This document shows positions 22,323-33,649 of a stretch of 64,000 bases of DNA, in pieces (the first letter of the stretch is position 1; every line of letters begins with the position of its first letter). This stretch comes from Gonocerus acuteangulatus. Lineage: Eukaryota; Arthropoda; Insecta; Hemiptera; Coreidae. The DNA lies in contig OX328124.1 in NCBI GenBank assembly GCA_946811695.1, positions 90,618,696-90,682,695 of the forward strand, written 5' to 3'. The position numbers were made by a program, and so were the translations under genes. The notes below the pieces were generated by a model. That model did no database searches. It was not told the DNA's origin and saw nothing but the letters and a program-made list of their open reading frames with translations.

Positions 22323-23182
22323 TGTTCGCGAAACACCATTTTTTTATTAATTATCATGAACTCATCAGTTAAAAATTCACTTCATGATCCAAATCAGACT
22401 TGATCATTTTTCAAATGTGTTGCTTAGACTATTTTAATGTTTAAATAATTTCCATAAATGTTTGAAGACATATTTAACTCAAGTAATTGACATTAGCCCA
22501 ACATGAGAACTTACATTCAATTATATTATTAAATATTCATATTATTTTCTCATGTTTATCTCTCAATTACCTTATAGATTTTATTCTTTATATTTTTTAA
22601 TTGAATCACAACATGTTCTTCATTCATTTATTAAATGATCTGGGTAGACAATAAGATTCTCATAAATATCATTTATATCTTTATTTTCTAGATATGTATC
22701 ACACAGGTATTATTATTATTTGTACATAAAGTCAATTCATTTGTTATTCCACACATTACTACTAATTTAAAACACAATTCTTCTTCCACTGTGACTTATC
22801 CTCATGGTTTTCTCAAACTAGGGAGGCTTCGCTCAGCTTCTCGTGACGTCACACTCTCCTTGGTTTCTTTTCGTGACATTCACCTTATGTATGATGTGTT
22901 TTAAATGCTTTTGATTATTTTATTGGTTTTAATTGACTTTAGCTTAGCATGTTGTACTAATGTAATCCAATTACCTTATTTTTCTTTAATGTCTTGTCTG
23001 CTCAGTCCATTCCCTTCTCAAGTTTTTTATTTGTTGTTCTTATTGGTACCTGAACATTTTCTATCTCTATTTATATCCTTGATTCTTCCTTTTGTTCCAT
23101 TTTCTCATTCTTTTATTTGTTTGGCTAACTCCTTGCTCCGCTCCTGCTCGATCTGGTTTGCTGCTTTGTTTTTGATTTCAAT
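22323..23182 (+). repeat. Possible degenerate 5' LTR and leader of the BEL/Pao element
   Basis: TGTTCGCGAAACACC at 22323 is identical to the first 15 bases of the clear 3' LTR at 28506. The next few hundred bases do not resemble the 3' LTR, so either this LTR has been replaced or heavily altered, or only the edge survives. The leader before the gag start is pyrimidine-rich. A primer-binding site could not be assigned. Confidence 0.35.
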
Positions 23183-24391
23183 ATGCCTGAAGATCAAGAC
23201 GCTCAAAGGCTTCAAGCGACGAAATCCACTGATTATCTTAATCAAGCCAACGCACTTGAACGCAAAATGCGCCTTTTAAAGCGCAACATCATTGGAATTG
23301 GCGACATTACATTGAACGATATCGCAGATGACGACATACGTAGCTTCGAGGCGAGATATCTTGTCGCGAAGGAAGAGTTGGAGGAATTCTGCTGCACATG
23401 GGACAAACGCAACTCACTACATCTGGTTTTGGGAGAAAGCGATATTTTCCCTAATAAAGATTGGGATGCGGTATACAGCAAGCTACGGTCTGAAATTATC
23501 GCTGCTAAAGCCATTCTACTCTCCCTCATGGACCGCGACTCTTTCAGGAAAGCCGAGAAAACAGAAATGCCAATAATGACCTCCCGCGGTCCCGAGCTCG
23601 ATAAGATCCCAATTCCCACATTCTCAGGTGACCTCCTAAAATGGACCCACTTCAGGGACACGTTCCGCTCCATGATACACGATCGCAAATCTCTCAGCAA
23701 AATTGAGAAATTTCATTATCTGATAGCAGCTCTCAAAGGAGAATCCGCGTCATTAGTTTCCAATTTCACCATCGCGGATGAGTCCTACGATCAAGCTTGG
23801 GAGAAGGTAACGAAGACCTATGACAATCCTCGAGTATTAGCTCGTCCTCTAGTTCATCGCATCGTGGATTGTGAATTTACCTCTGCCAAAACGGAACAGC
23901 AAAAATATGATAGGTTTCTTACCGGCGTTGCTCATAGTATCGAGGCTTTTAACTCTCTCAAACTCGAGAATCCTTGCGAATTCCTATTGTCCACATTAGC
24001 CCTGCGCGCTCTTGACGCTGAAACGAGGGAACAATTTGAATTATCTCGAGAGTCCAGCAAAGACCTTCCAAAGACTCAAGATGTAATTGGGTTCATTCGC
24101 CAAAGGAAACTCGCGCACAAGATGTCACAGGATGTATCAGGAACAGACTCAAGCAGCAGGTCCTCATCGAACTCTCGTTTTAGCTGCCCCAACAGAAACT
24201 CCCCGCGGTATAAGGCGGTTTTATTTTAGACCAGCAGCGATTCCTCGGACTCTCAAAGTTCCAAGTTCCGAGAAACTAGTCCTAAGCCCGTTCAATGCCT
24301 TTTCTGCCAAGGCGCCCACACATGTGCGAAGTGCGAAAGATTTAAGAAACTTCCTGTAGAGCAACGGGCATCGATAATACGTTCTTGGAAG
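23183..24391 (+). pseudogene. gag: BEL/Pao gag region
   Basis: From ATG 23183 the frame gives 348 residues to an in-frame TAG at 24227-24229. The start is plausible because MPEDQDAQRL opens a charged coil with no earlier in-frame candidate preserved. Residues about 135-290 match the retrotransposon gag DUF1759 (IPTFSGDLLKWTHFRDTF, LSKIEKFHYLIAALKGESA). After the TAG the same frame continues without a shift into the Cys/His region, so the stop is either a simple nonsense change or, less likely, a readthrough site. Gag would form the particle that packages the element RNA. Confidence 0.85.
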
Positions 24392-25123
24392 GTGTGTTTC
24401 AACTGTTTAAAAAAAGGGCACAGAGTAGGAAACTGCCGTTCTAAATTTCGCTGCATCTACTGCAGGAGTAAACACCACTCACTGATCCATCGAGATGATC
24501 GTGGAGTCACCAAGGACGAAGAACCGGCTCATGACAAAAGACAATATCCAGTTGTAGACGCTCAAGAAAATTCCTTTATCGGTTTTGGATCCGCCCAGAA
24601 ATCATGCTCAAGGAGCACTGTACTCCTCGGAACAGTGCGGACTCTGATAAGAGGTTCAAGAGGTGATTACCACACCGCAAATGCTCTCCTCGACTCGGGC
24701 AGTCAAAATACCTTCATGACTTCCTCTCTCGCAAAGAAGATAGGTGCCAAGATTACCCCTTCCAAGGTGTCCATCACAAGCCTTGCAGGATCAACCCTAC
24801 CAGCGCACCTAGTGAAAGGATCCACACACTGCGTTTTACGCCCACTCGCTGGAGACACAGACTTAAAGGTAACACCGTTGGTCATCGATCACATCACATC
24901 GAATTTACCCAGCATCAGTCTACCAACATCACTTTCCAGCAAGCTTATGGATTTACCCGTGGCCGATCACCGATTTGGAGAGTCTAAACCCATCGACATA
25001 CTGTTAGGAGGAGATGTCTTCCATCAAATTATTTCCGGATTGAAGAGCCCAAACCTCTTGACCGAACCGACCCCGAAGATGCCTATGCGAGGAATTTTAC
25101 TCGAAGACACTTTCTCGAGATGA
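24230..25123 (+). pseudogene. pro: BEL/Pao Cys/His knuckles and aspartic protease
   Basis: Three Cys/His clusters follow in order from about 24293: CLFCQGAHTCAKC, then CFNCLKKGHRVGNC, then CIYCRSKHHSLIH, the arrangement usual in BEL/Pao polyproteins. The protease starts around NALLDSGSQNTFM, with the catalytic Asp of DSG encoded at 24692-24694, and includes DILLGGDVFHQII. The frame ends at TGA 25121-25123. The segment that normally joins protease to RT seems lost at about 25100, because the next recognisable block (GRFIVRLPFKEG) follows at once in another frame. Confidence 0.85.
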
Positions 25124-26074
25124 CGAGGGACGATTTATAGTAAGACTGCCCTTCAAGGAAGGCGTTCCGATCGGCGGCAACAGAGATAGAGCATACCGCC
25201 GTTTCTACGCTCTGGAAACTAGATTCCGAAGGATCCCGAGTTTTTTTCATAAATATTCCGAATTCATGCAGAAATACAGGGACCTCGGACATATGTCTCC
25301 TGCAACAACTAAGTCCTCGTATCTCATCCCTCACCATGGCGTTTGGCAGAGGGCCCCCACGGCGACATGAAGCTGAGAGTAGTTTTCGATGCGTCATGCC
25401 CTTCGTCATCAGGTTACAGTCTCAATGACGCACTCCTATCGGGACCCAAGCTACAAGAAGATTTGTGCAACATTCTGATCCGTTTTCGCCTCTATGCCAT
25501 TCCTCTATGTGCGCACATGGTTAAGATGTATCGCCAAGTTGTTGTTCACGAAGAAGACAGAAAATTCCAGCACAACCTGTGGCGCGATTCACCCAACAAG
25601 GCAATTCAGATAATGGAGCTCAATACCGTACCATATGGGCTCAAGTCAAGCGCATATCAAGCTCTTCAAACCGTGAGGCGACTTGTAGAAATCCATGGCC
25701 GCAAGTCGCGTTTTAGAGAACTGCTACGTTGACGACCTGTGTAGCGGAGCTGACACCATAGAAGAAGCTCTTCTACTTCAAAAACAGTTATGCGGTTTAT
25801 TCGCAAAGGGCGGATTTACCCTAAGCAAGTGGGCTTCGACCGAACCAAAGAACAACATAGCGAATCTGTAGCCATCAGAATCGACGACTCCACCAAAATA
25901 TTAGGTCTACTTTGGCGTTCATCAAATGATTCCTTTTCCTATTCGGTCAAACCCCCTCATCCTTGTCTGGTCACTAAACGGCACATGCTGTCGTCAATAT
26001 CGCGCATCTTTGACCCACTTGGACTGCTTGCTCCTGTAGTTTTCATCGCCAAGTCACTGCTCCAAGAGGTCTAG
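25124..26074 (+). pseudogene. pol: BEL/Pao reverse transcriptase, several frameshifts
   Basis: The pieces in order are GRFIVRLPFKEGVPIGGN and YLIPHHGVW in one frame, KLRVVFDASCPSSSGYSLND and KMYRQVVVHEEDRKFQ in another, and then the active site CYVDDLCSGAD at 25722-25754 back in the first frame. ILGLLWRSSNDSFSYSV and SISRIFDPLGLLAPVVFIAK follow in the second frame. The usual ADIEKMYRQV motif reads AHMVKMYRQV, so the first catalytic Asp is missing. A TAG at 26072-26074 replaces a conserved Trp codon. The enzyme is non-functional. Confidence 0.88.
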
Positions 26075-27016
26075 AAAGCTAAGACCGACTGGGACGAAGA
26101 ACTCCCAAACGATCTCCAAGCTGCCTGGATGGAACTTACGACCGATTGGCTAGTCCTGTCTTGTATCTCGATTCTACGATACATCACCGAACCCCTAGCT
26201 GTTCGCCGCTTGGTTGGCTTCTGTGATGCATCATCCAAGGGATACAGCGCTGCCTTATACTTGCACTCCATGAGCTCAGATGGCGAAGTCAAGGTCTCGC
26301 TTGTCAAAGGCAAAACCAAAGTGGCTCCTTTAAAGTTTACCTCTATCCCTCGTCTTGAACTCTGCGGTGCTGTTCTTTTGTCTCGTCTTGTATCCTCAGT
26401 CCCGCAGTCTATTGCCATCAGTGTGACGTGCTTCTCCGACTCTCAAGTAGTCCTCGGTTGGCTCCAAACTCCGGTTCACGAGCTCAAGGTTTTCGAAGCC
26501 AACAGAGTCTCACAGATCACGAACGTGGTTCCTGCTAATCTTTGGCATCACGTTTCCTCACAAGACAACCCTGCGGATCTGGCATCACGTGGCTGCTCTC
26601 CTCGCACCCTCAAGGAGTCAAATTTGTGGTGGAATGGACCTCCTTGGCTTCGAGCACACTCAGACTGGTCGGAGTCAAATGAAGAGCAGAAAACTGTCTT
26701 CTTGATTTCTGCCGCTTGCACGGACGAGAATCATGATGATGACTGGCTCTCACGATTCTCCTCATACGACACGTTTATAAGGACCTCAGCCAGAATACTC
26801 CGACACACTTCGAGAAAATCTGTTTCCAAACCTCGTTCAGGCGTCATATCTGCTGAAGAATACAGAGAAGCAGAGTTAAGATGTGCACGAGTCGCGTACA
26901 ACGCTCCCGACTCCCACAACAATTCTTCAGAAACAGCCCGATCGTCCCGAAAGGCTATGCCCAACTCTGTCCTTTCTTTGACGAACAGGGGATCCTCAGG
27001 GTGGGCGGAAGGTTGA
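26075..27016 (+). pseudogene. pol: BEL/Pao RNase H domain and connection to integrase
   Basis: The frame continues from the RT after one stop. GFCDASSKGYSAALY carries the first Asp (codon 26225-26227), IPRLELCGAVLLSRL the Glu, CFSDSQVVLGWL the second Asp and NPADLASRG the last. These are the four RNase H catalytic positions in the BEL/Pao arrangement. The frame is lost near 26885, where the integrase continues one frame over. The end at 27016 is an artefact of that shift. Confidence 0.88.
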
Positions 27017-28233
27017 AAAACTCACCCCTGGAGTATTCAAGTAAGCACCCGATCCTTCTGCCTAAGACATCGCACTTCACACGTCTCCTTTTTGACCATA
27101 TTCACCGGACACACTACCATGCTGGAACCTTCTTGACGTTAGCGCTTTTGAGAGGAAAATTCTGGATCCCAAAAGCAATGAAGCTGATTAGAGGCCGCAT
27201 CTTCAACTGCGTACATTGCCGGTTGTTAAGGGCAAAACCCTCAGCGCCTCTGATGGCTTCCCTTCCCTAAGAGAGGTTCTCCCAGTTCAGATCCTTTATC
27301 GAGGTTGGTGTAGACTCCGCTGGTCCGTTTCTCATCATAGAGTCCCAAAGGAGGAAAGCATTGTTAGGCAAGGCGTATCTATGCCTCTTTGTGTGTTTTG
27401 CTTCTAAAGCTCTCCACCTAGAACTTGTGTCCTCTCTCTCTACCTCAGCTTTTCTTGATGCACTAGAGCGCTTTATCTCGAGAAGAGGCGTCCCAAATAC
27501 CATCTGGTCGGACCACGGGACAAACTTTATAGGGGCATCAAGATTTTTGAAGGATATTTATGCGTTCCAGCAGAGCATCGCGCCTGAAGTCACCAAAAAC
27601 ATTTCTCCCCGCGGCATCAATTGGAAATTTATCCCGCCACGTGCACCCCACTTCGGTGGACTCTGGGAGGCCGGTGTAAAGAGTGTTAAGGGTCTCCTTG
27701 CGAGCTCAATTGGAAAACAGCAGCTGACATTCGAGGAATTGACGACCGCCCTCGCTAAACTAGAATTTTTGCTCAACTCCCGTCCATTGTGCGCTCTAAC
27801 TTAGGACGCGCAGAATTTTGAGTTCCTAACCCCGGGACATTTTTTGATTGGCGCTCCTCTTGGTTCCCTACCAGACTGTTCAACAGAGGATAAGCCGACT
27901 CACGTTTATCCTCCCCGATGGAAGGCGATAAAAGCTCAAATTACCTCCATATGGACAAGATGACGAAAGGAATACCTGCATCATCTTCAATCTGGAACCA
28001 AGTGGAGTAAGAATCAACTCAGTATTAAATCGGGAGACCTAGTGATCCTTGTGGAAAGAAGACCACTTCTAGGACAATGACCCTTAGGACGAGTCACATC
28101 CACCTACCCTGGTCGCGACGGAATCATTCGCGTTGTGGATGTCCTAACCCCCACCGGCAAGACTTTAACTAGGGCAGTTACGTCCCTTGTTCCTTTATTT
28201 CACGCTGAAACGGAAGATCGTTCAGCTAGTTGA
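26881..28233 (+). pseudogene. pol: BEL/Pao integrase with four in-frame stops
   Basis: The N-terminal zinc-binding region shows HIHRTHYHAG and CVHC. The catalytic core has Asp in VGVDSAGPF (27313-27315), Asp in WSDHGTNF (27511-27513) and Glu in GGLWEAGVKSVK (27667-27669), that is D, D and E with 51 residues between the last two. The C-terminal part reads FLIGAPLGSLPD and ends TSLVPLFHAE before TGA 28231-28233. Stops at 27268, 27802, 27961 and 28078 interrupt one continuous frame, two of them probably former Trp codons. Integrase would insert the cDNA copy. Confidence 0.88.
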
Positions 28234-28505
28234 ATGTCCAAGTTTGGCTCTTTTGTTTTTGTTATTCTTCTTCATTATTTTAACCATTTTTTTTTTTTTG
28301 GAAGTAGTTTCAATTTGTATTTGGTACACCTATTTAGCACCACATACATTAGAAGTTTTCTATCCTCATTATTGTATTTGTGTTTATGTACTTTTTCTTA
28401 TTTCTGTGTTGTTTGAAGGTTGGACAAACTTGTATGTACCATTGTATTATTTTCTATTTTTATTTTGCATTGTAAATTAGCTTAAACTAATTTAGGTGGG
28501 CGGTT
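28234..28505 (+). other. BEL/Pao 3' untranslated segment and polypurine tract
   Basis: This pyrimidine-rich stretch between the pol stop and the 3' LTR ends in AGGTGGGCGG just before the LTR, a likely polypurine tract for plus-strand priming. Hydrophobic frames here (28187-28480) follow from its T-richness. Confidence 0.5.
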
Positions 28506-29060
28506 TGTTCGCGAAACACCGCTCAACGAAGTTTACCCTGTCAGGTGCTGCCACCTAGCGGTGTGCCCGGGAACTTTTTGCCCGCGGCAGTACGACTCTG
28601 CACGCAAAGACAAGTTAGAAGATATAGTCGCCTAGACAAAGTGTGGCAGTGTGGAACACAAGTTTTATACTTCCTAAGGTTTACTCTCACATTATGGAGG
28701 AGTAAATATCCTAGCCACCCAGGCCGAGCGAAGGGAGCAGGAAATGGAGTTGGCCAGCCCACCATTATTTGGAGAAGCAAGAAGAAGGAAAATACAGCAA
28801 ATAGCAAGGAGTGCTTAAGCACAAACTTTACTCAAGACACCTCAAGGTACCTTTCTTAATTTCATCATCCAGCAAACCATCTCATCTCAACCAACCCCAG
28901 CAGCTCATCACACTCATCATTTCCCCATAATCAAAATTTAATTAACCTACTAACCAGAAATTGTTCCTGAGTTTTGGCTTTACACCCCCCTCCATACAAT
29001 TATGCATTATTTAAATAAATCCTGATTTTAAATACAAATCTCTGTAGTCCTTCACCGCCA
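28506..29060 (+). repeat. BEL/Pao 3' LTR
   Basis: It begins TGTTCGCGAAACACC straight after the polypurine tract and contains AATAAA near 29017 as a polyadenylation signal. The end is placed near CCGCCAGTGGTACA at about 29045-29060 but is not fixed, because no matching 5' LTR end or target duplication is visible. Confidence 0.6.
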
Positions 29061-29283
29061 GTGGTACACTCTAAACCATATAAAAAATGGTAGAGTGATC
29101 ACAATCATAAAGATATATACAAAGAAGAAGATCTCACAAGAAGGCGTTGGAGACTGTTTAATGATTCTACATTTATATTTCATGAATAAAGGCATATTAA
29201 TTTTTTTAAATTATTTTTATTTTATAAATAATTTTTCGTAAACAAAAAAAAAAAATCCTATTTTTTTATAATACAATTTATAG

Positions 29284-29445
29284 CCTTCAGTTAAATACAC
29301 GTTGAATAAGCTGGTTCCCGTAGAACCTCGAAGTTTAGCAGCGCCGTACATATCCATTACTTGAATGGGTGACCGCGAGGGAAAACTTCCGTAGGGATAA
29401 TTAAAGATTGACAACCTAAAGATAGCCCAATGCTATAAGAGATAA
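29284..29445 (+). mobile_element. 5S-derived SINE, diverged copy
   Basis: The head keeps GGTTCCCGTAGA and GAATGGGTGACCGCGAGGG in 5S rRNA order, with many changes. The body GATTGACAACCTAAAGATAG and CCCAATGCTA follows. No target duplication was found. This is an old insertion. Confidence 0.65.
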
Positions 29446-30399
29446 GAGGTCTTTGTGTCGGGGCAAGAGGAGCCGCGCACTACAGCAGCAGTTTTAGAAG
29501 AATGCGAAATATAATTCGATCATTTACCCAGACAGGCTGAGTCAATTATTAATAAACTCGGTAAGAATCCTTAAACACTCATACAAGTGACCTTATGGAG
29601 AATACCTGAGGAGAAAGATAATCTCAGATTTACTAAACATTCTTTTAAAGACGAATTTTAGAAAACTCTATTTTGAAAAATGGCAAATCTCCAAACAGGA
29701 GTGATTCGTATGCTGTGTTGTAGCAAGCCATTGAAAATGGACAGCATAACAATAATAAATTGTTTTCTCCCTCTACTATTATTGATAATGAACGGGAAAG
29801 CGTATACATGTATGAAAATGATTAATTCGTTGAGAGGAGATCGTTGGGATTGCTAAGGTAGATTTTGTCTATTTTTTTATGTAAGAAATGCAGTTTTGTT
29901 CACCAGCTGAAAATATATCGCAGTTTTTATTAAAAAAAATGTAGTTTTATTACATACACGACCGAGCCTTGACATTCTCTAACTTGGACTATGATTAATG
30001 TGTTGATTACAAACAGGTTGATAAAGGAAATTGTTGTGCTGTTAACGTCTCGCGTGTCATGAATTGGAATGGAGATAGGGACGAGAATGGGGAACTGCAA
30101 TTATCGTATTAGGATTCATGTCAGGCGAGCAAGAACTCCATTCATAGGTTGGAGCGTCAGTATGCTGTGAAGGTTGTGTCCTGTGCTGCTAATATACAGC
30201 AAGCATTAGACAATCACAATACTGCTATGTGGCCTTTCAATGTCCTACAGGCTCTCGGGTATATACCTAGAGAGGGTGTTCCTAGAGGCTCCTCTTTTCA
30301 TAGGCATAATTTTTTTCTCTTCTTGACTTAACAGAGAATTTTCTGATCATGAGTTCATCGCTAAAGTTGCGAAGATCACAATGAAATTAATAAATAATA
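29446..30399. other. No gene; fragments of family-1 Penelope-like tails
   Basis: About 29840-29900 (TTGGGATTGCTAAGGTAGA) and, inverted, 29937-29985 (AATGTAGTTTTATTACATAC, CGACCGAGCCTTGACA) match the sequences that flank the family-1 hammerhead cores at 36457 and 61130. No ribozyme core survives between them. The remainder, including the frame at 30149-30331, is unrecognised. Confidence 0.5.
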
Positions 30400-30853
30400 G
30401 GCATAATTTACATTGCACAGATGTACATAATTTACATGTATTTACATAATAGACATAATTTACATTGCACAGACGTACGTAATTTACATGTATTTACATA
30501 ATAGACATAATTTACATTGCACAGATGTACATAATTTACATGTATTTACATAATAGACATAATTTCCATTGCACAGACGTACGTAATTTACATGTATTTA
30601 CATAATAGACATAATTTACATTGCACAGATGTACATAATTTACATGTATTTACATAATAGACATTATTTACATTGCACAGACGTACATAATTTACATGTA
30701 TTTACATAATAGACATAATTTACATTGCACAGATGTACGTAATTTACATGTATTTACATAATAGACATAATTTACATTGCACAGATGTACGTAATTTACA
30801 TGTATTTACATAATAGACATAATTTACATTGCACAGATGTACGTAGTTTACAT
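30400..30853 (+). repeat. 52-bp tandem repeat array, about nine copies
   Basis: ATAATTTACATTGCACAG recurs every 52 bases from about 30400 to 30835. Units alternate between ATGTACATAAT, ACGTACGTAAT and ATGTACGTAAT variants, and each includes TTTACATGTATTTACATAA. Homogeneity suggests recent expansion. The last units run into the next dispersed repeat. Confidence 0.9.
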
Positions 30854-30884
30854 TGCACAGAGCTACATTTTTGTTTTATTGTCT

Positions 30885-31680
30885 TGTTTTTTAACACGTT
30901 CCTCCGAAGGAAAGTAGCTATTGAGGTTGCACTCATGACGGAAGTTTTGAAAAATTTCTTCGAATCTTTATCGATCCTACCTAGTAGACACCAAAAATGA
31001 CCCCAGTTAAAATTTATATATATATGCATATATAGTTATATACGTTTCCGTTAACACGATACAGGCCAGAGTTTTTGTTTTTTCCCCACGAAACTTGGTA
31101 TATAGTATTCTCCCATCAAACGATTGATCGAGTTCGTTAACCAACAAAATCGGTCCATCTGGTGGTGGGGGGGGGGTTACTCCGGAGCCAGAGTCGTTAT
31201 TTGCCAATAAAAGTCGGAATTTTTGTTATATTTCAACGAAACTCGGTATTTGTTGTAGTCAACTGAAGAGAAAAATATGTTGTAAAAATAAACTAAATTG
31301 GTTCATTAAGAGGGGGGGGGGTTACCCTGGAACCAAACTAGTTATTTGCCAATACCAGTCGTAATTTTTATTATATTATATTCATCAAGATCAGTAGACG
31401 AAAATGTGTATTTATTACTTAGTGTAGTACCCCACATACACAAAACTCAGGAAGGAAATTAATTACAAAATTAATAATTGAAACAGGTGCTCATAATAAA
31501 TTCAAAAGAGCAGGACTATTTAAGTTTTTATTTTATTTATCTATCTAGGTTATTTTAAGCAAATTATTCAGGAATGCACTCGACACTACCCAATTCTGAG
31601 GAAAGTGCTTAGTTATGCAGCTCCTGCGTGACGGGCATTTGTATTTCTTGTTGACTTTATATTTAAGACTCATCATGGAG
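30885..31680 (+). repeat. Dispersed repeat C, longest copy
   Basis: It shares GTAGCTATTGAGGTTGCACTC, CGTTAACACGATACA, CAACGAAACTCGGTAT and G-run plus GGTTACTC blocks with copies at 40415-40870 and 58725-59100. It ends near TATGCAGCTCCTGCGTGA, also seen at 40835. The two G runs (about 31166 and 31310) sit in homologous positions in the copies. No termini or coding are defined, so the class is unknown. Confidence 0.65.
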
Positions 31681-33350
31681 CTAATCGCATGCGTTGCGGA
31701 GCTTCTTAAAGAAATAAAAAAAAAAGAAAAAAAAAAAAGAAAAAAAAAAAAGAAGACATAATTTCATTTATTTCAGAGCTTCATCTGGTGTGTTCTCTTC
31801 AATATAAGTTCTTCTTCCTGACATTTTTTCAGGTCAGCGCAAACATCATTTGGGTCTGTTTTATGTAAAGGCTGCCAGTTATTTTTTATCATCAAATGAT
31901 TACTTTGAAAAATAATCATCATTCTTATTTTTTTTAATAAATTAAACCACATTATACCAACAAACTCTATTAAGAAGGTTATTCCCCGTGTGTATAATAG
32001 ATGCAGAGATGAATTTTATTGACTTAATTTTATTTTCTAATAAAGAAAACGTCTTACATTTTTTCAAGATAAAGTCGTCTTAGCTTAATCTTACTCCAGT
32101 TTAAATCATTTAACTTTACCTGTATTCGTGTTTACCTAATCATATGTTAATTAAAGCGATTATTATTATTTCTAAAGTAATAATGGTGACGTATAGATAA
32201 TCCGCCCTAAAATTCTGAGTTAATTACAATAGACGTCAAAATTTAAATAAAGAAATTAATTAATTGGTGATAAAAAAGTAACTGGCAGCCTTAATGTAAA
32301 AAATACCCCATCCTTCATTTATTTATTTGTTTTGCAACTTATTGCGATTTATTCTATAATAATGTATCAAATACTGATATTACAAGTCGTTTATAAAATA
32401 CATTTTACAAATTGTTTGTATAAATACATTATACAATTAATGTAATATTTAATTACATTTTAGAAATTTTGATGTAAGATTTTGTAAATCATGAAATAAT
32501 ATTATAAATCACTGAATTTCACAAATTTTAATGTCATAAATCAATACACATCGCGTTGAATAAAGAGGTGAGTGTAAATCGGAAATAGATCCATATTTTT
32601 TTATTTTATCTGACTTTAGGTGACTTAATATAATGTTAATGCACGGGCTATTATCGGCTTGTAAGTCGTATTATCGGCTAGTAGTAATTTATTTATGAGC
32701 ACCCCGCATTGACAGCGTTTCGCCCAGATACACATATAAAATAGAAATACATAATAATTATAAATCCATAGTAATTAACATCTTATATAATAATTATAAA
32801 TCCTTAATAATTAACATATTACATAATTATAAATCCAATTACATTATTGTGTGTATCAATCTAATTATACAATTAAGTTTGTGAATAACATACAGCTAAA
32901 AGTAAAATTAACTTGTAAACAACAATACATTTTTAAGAAAAACTTATAATTATAATGGAAACGAAGAAAATAGTTCCTATGTACAATTCCTATGTCCAAG
33001 TTTCTATTTACAACATAGGTTCTATGCTAATATGACTATACATAAGAACAATAGCCCCATGTACAATCATAGTTACACAGGAAGGATCCTATGTAAAATA
33101 ATGATGAATAAATGAATATACCACGTCATGAGTGATGTTTAATTAAAAAAAAAAAAAATAAAAAAAAAAAATAAAAAAAAAAAAAACTTTCAACGACGTT
33201 GTTAAAAGCACAGTTTGGGTCGTCTAGACAATCAAAGACAATAAATTAAGAAAATTAAGTGGTTGTTGTAATACATACTACACCCACATGTTGACTATTT
33301 GAGAAGTTTGGTCTGGGGTTTGTTAAATTTTGTTAAAAATATTGTTGTCT
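31681..33350. other. No gene seen; very AT-rich
   Basis: This interval contains A-rich runs at about 31715-31753 and 33143-33186. It also has long stretches of short AT motifs, including ATAATTATAAATCC repeated near 32755, 32788 and 32825. Nothing coding is recognised. Confidence 0.45.
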
Positions 33351-33635
33351 CCATATATAGTTTATTTATTGATCCTCATCCTCAGCCAAATATATTGATG
33401 AACTAGTTACAATTCCTCATTTTTAAACGTTTCGGCCTCAGGGCATGTAAAACATTTACATTGTATGGATAAAAAAAGGGGGTAATTTTTAATGTAATTT
33501 TAAATACATGTAATTTATTTTTCTTCTAGTTAATGAGGATGGCCCTGAGGCCGAAACGTTTAAAAATGAGGAATTGTAACTAGTTCATCAATATATTTGG
33601 CTGAGGTTGAGGATTAATAAATAAACTATATATGG
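33351..33635. mobile_element. Head-to-head Penelope-like tails with hammerhead family 3
   Basis: Arms 33351-33444 and 33541-33635 are inverted copies that both end AATAAATAAACTATATATGG and contain GAGGAATTGTAACTAGTTCA. The right copy has ATGAGGA (33533-33539), a GGCC-CTGA-GGCC stem-loop and GAAAC (33553-33557), a hammerhead core with one change from CTGANGA. The left copy lost its upstream half. Association with Penelope-like elements is inferred from the ribozyme and the inverted arrangement. Confidence 0.55.
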
Positions 33636-33649
33636 AAATAATTTATACC

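Larger units (their letters stand above)
22323..29060 (+). mobile_element. Defective BEL/Pao LTR retrotransposon
   Basis: The order gag, Cys/His knuckles, aspartic protease, reverse transcriptase, RNase H, integrase, 3' LTR is that of BEL/Pao elements. Signature sequences include the DUF1759-type gag, the IFDPLGLLAPVVF block and a YVDD active site. At least seven stops or frame changes break the single large frame, and a segment between protease and RT is missing. The right edge is estimated and no target duplication was confirmed. It cannot be autonomous. Confidence 0.88.

Noticed and set aside
22905..23279. A hydrophobic 124-residue frame before gag
   Set aside because: It is produced by a pyrimidine-rich leader and overlaps gag in another frame.
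23242..23700. A 152-residue minus-strand frame opposite gag
   Set aside because: It is a shadow of the gag frame, with no motif of its own.
28187..28480. A hydrophobic 97-residue frame after pol as a possible envelope-like gene
   Set aside because: It overlaps the end of pol, comes from a T-rich leader-like stretch, and shows no signal, glycosylation or fusion features.
30400..30853. CRISPR-like array
   Set aside because: The units are contiguous 52-bp tandem repeats without unique spacers, in a eukaryotic repeat context.
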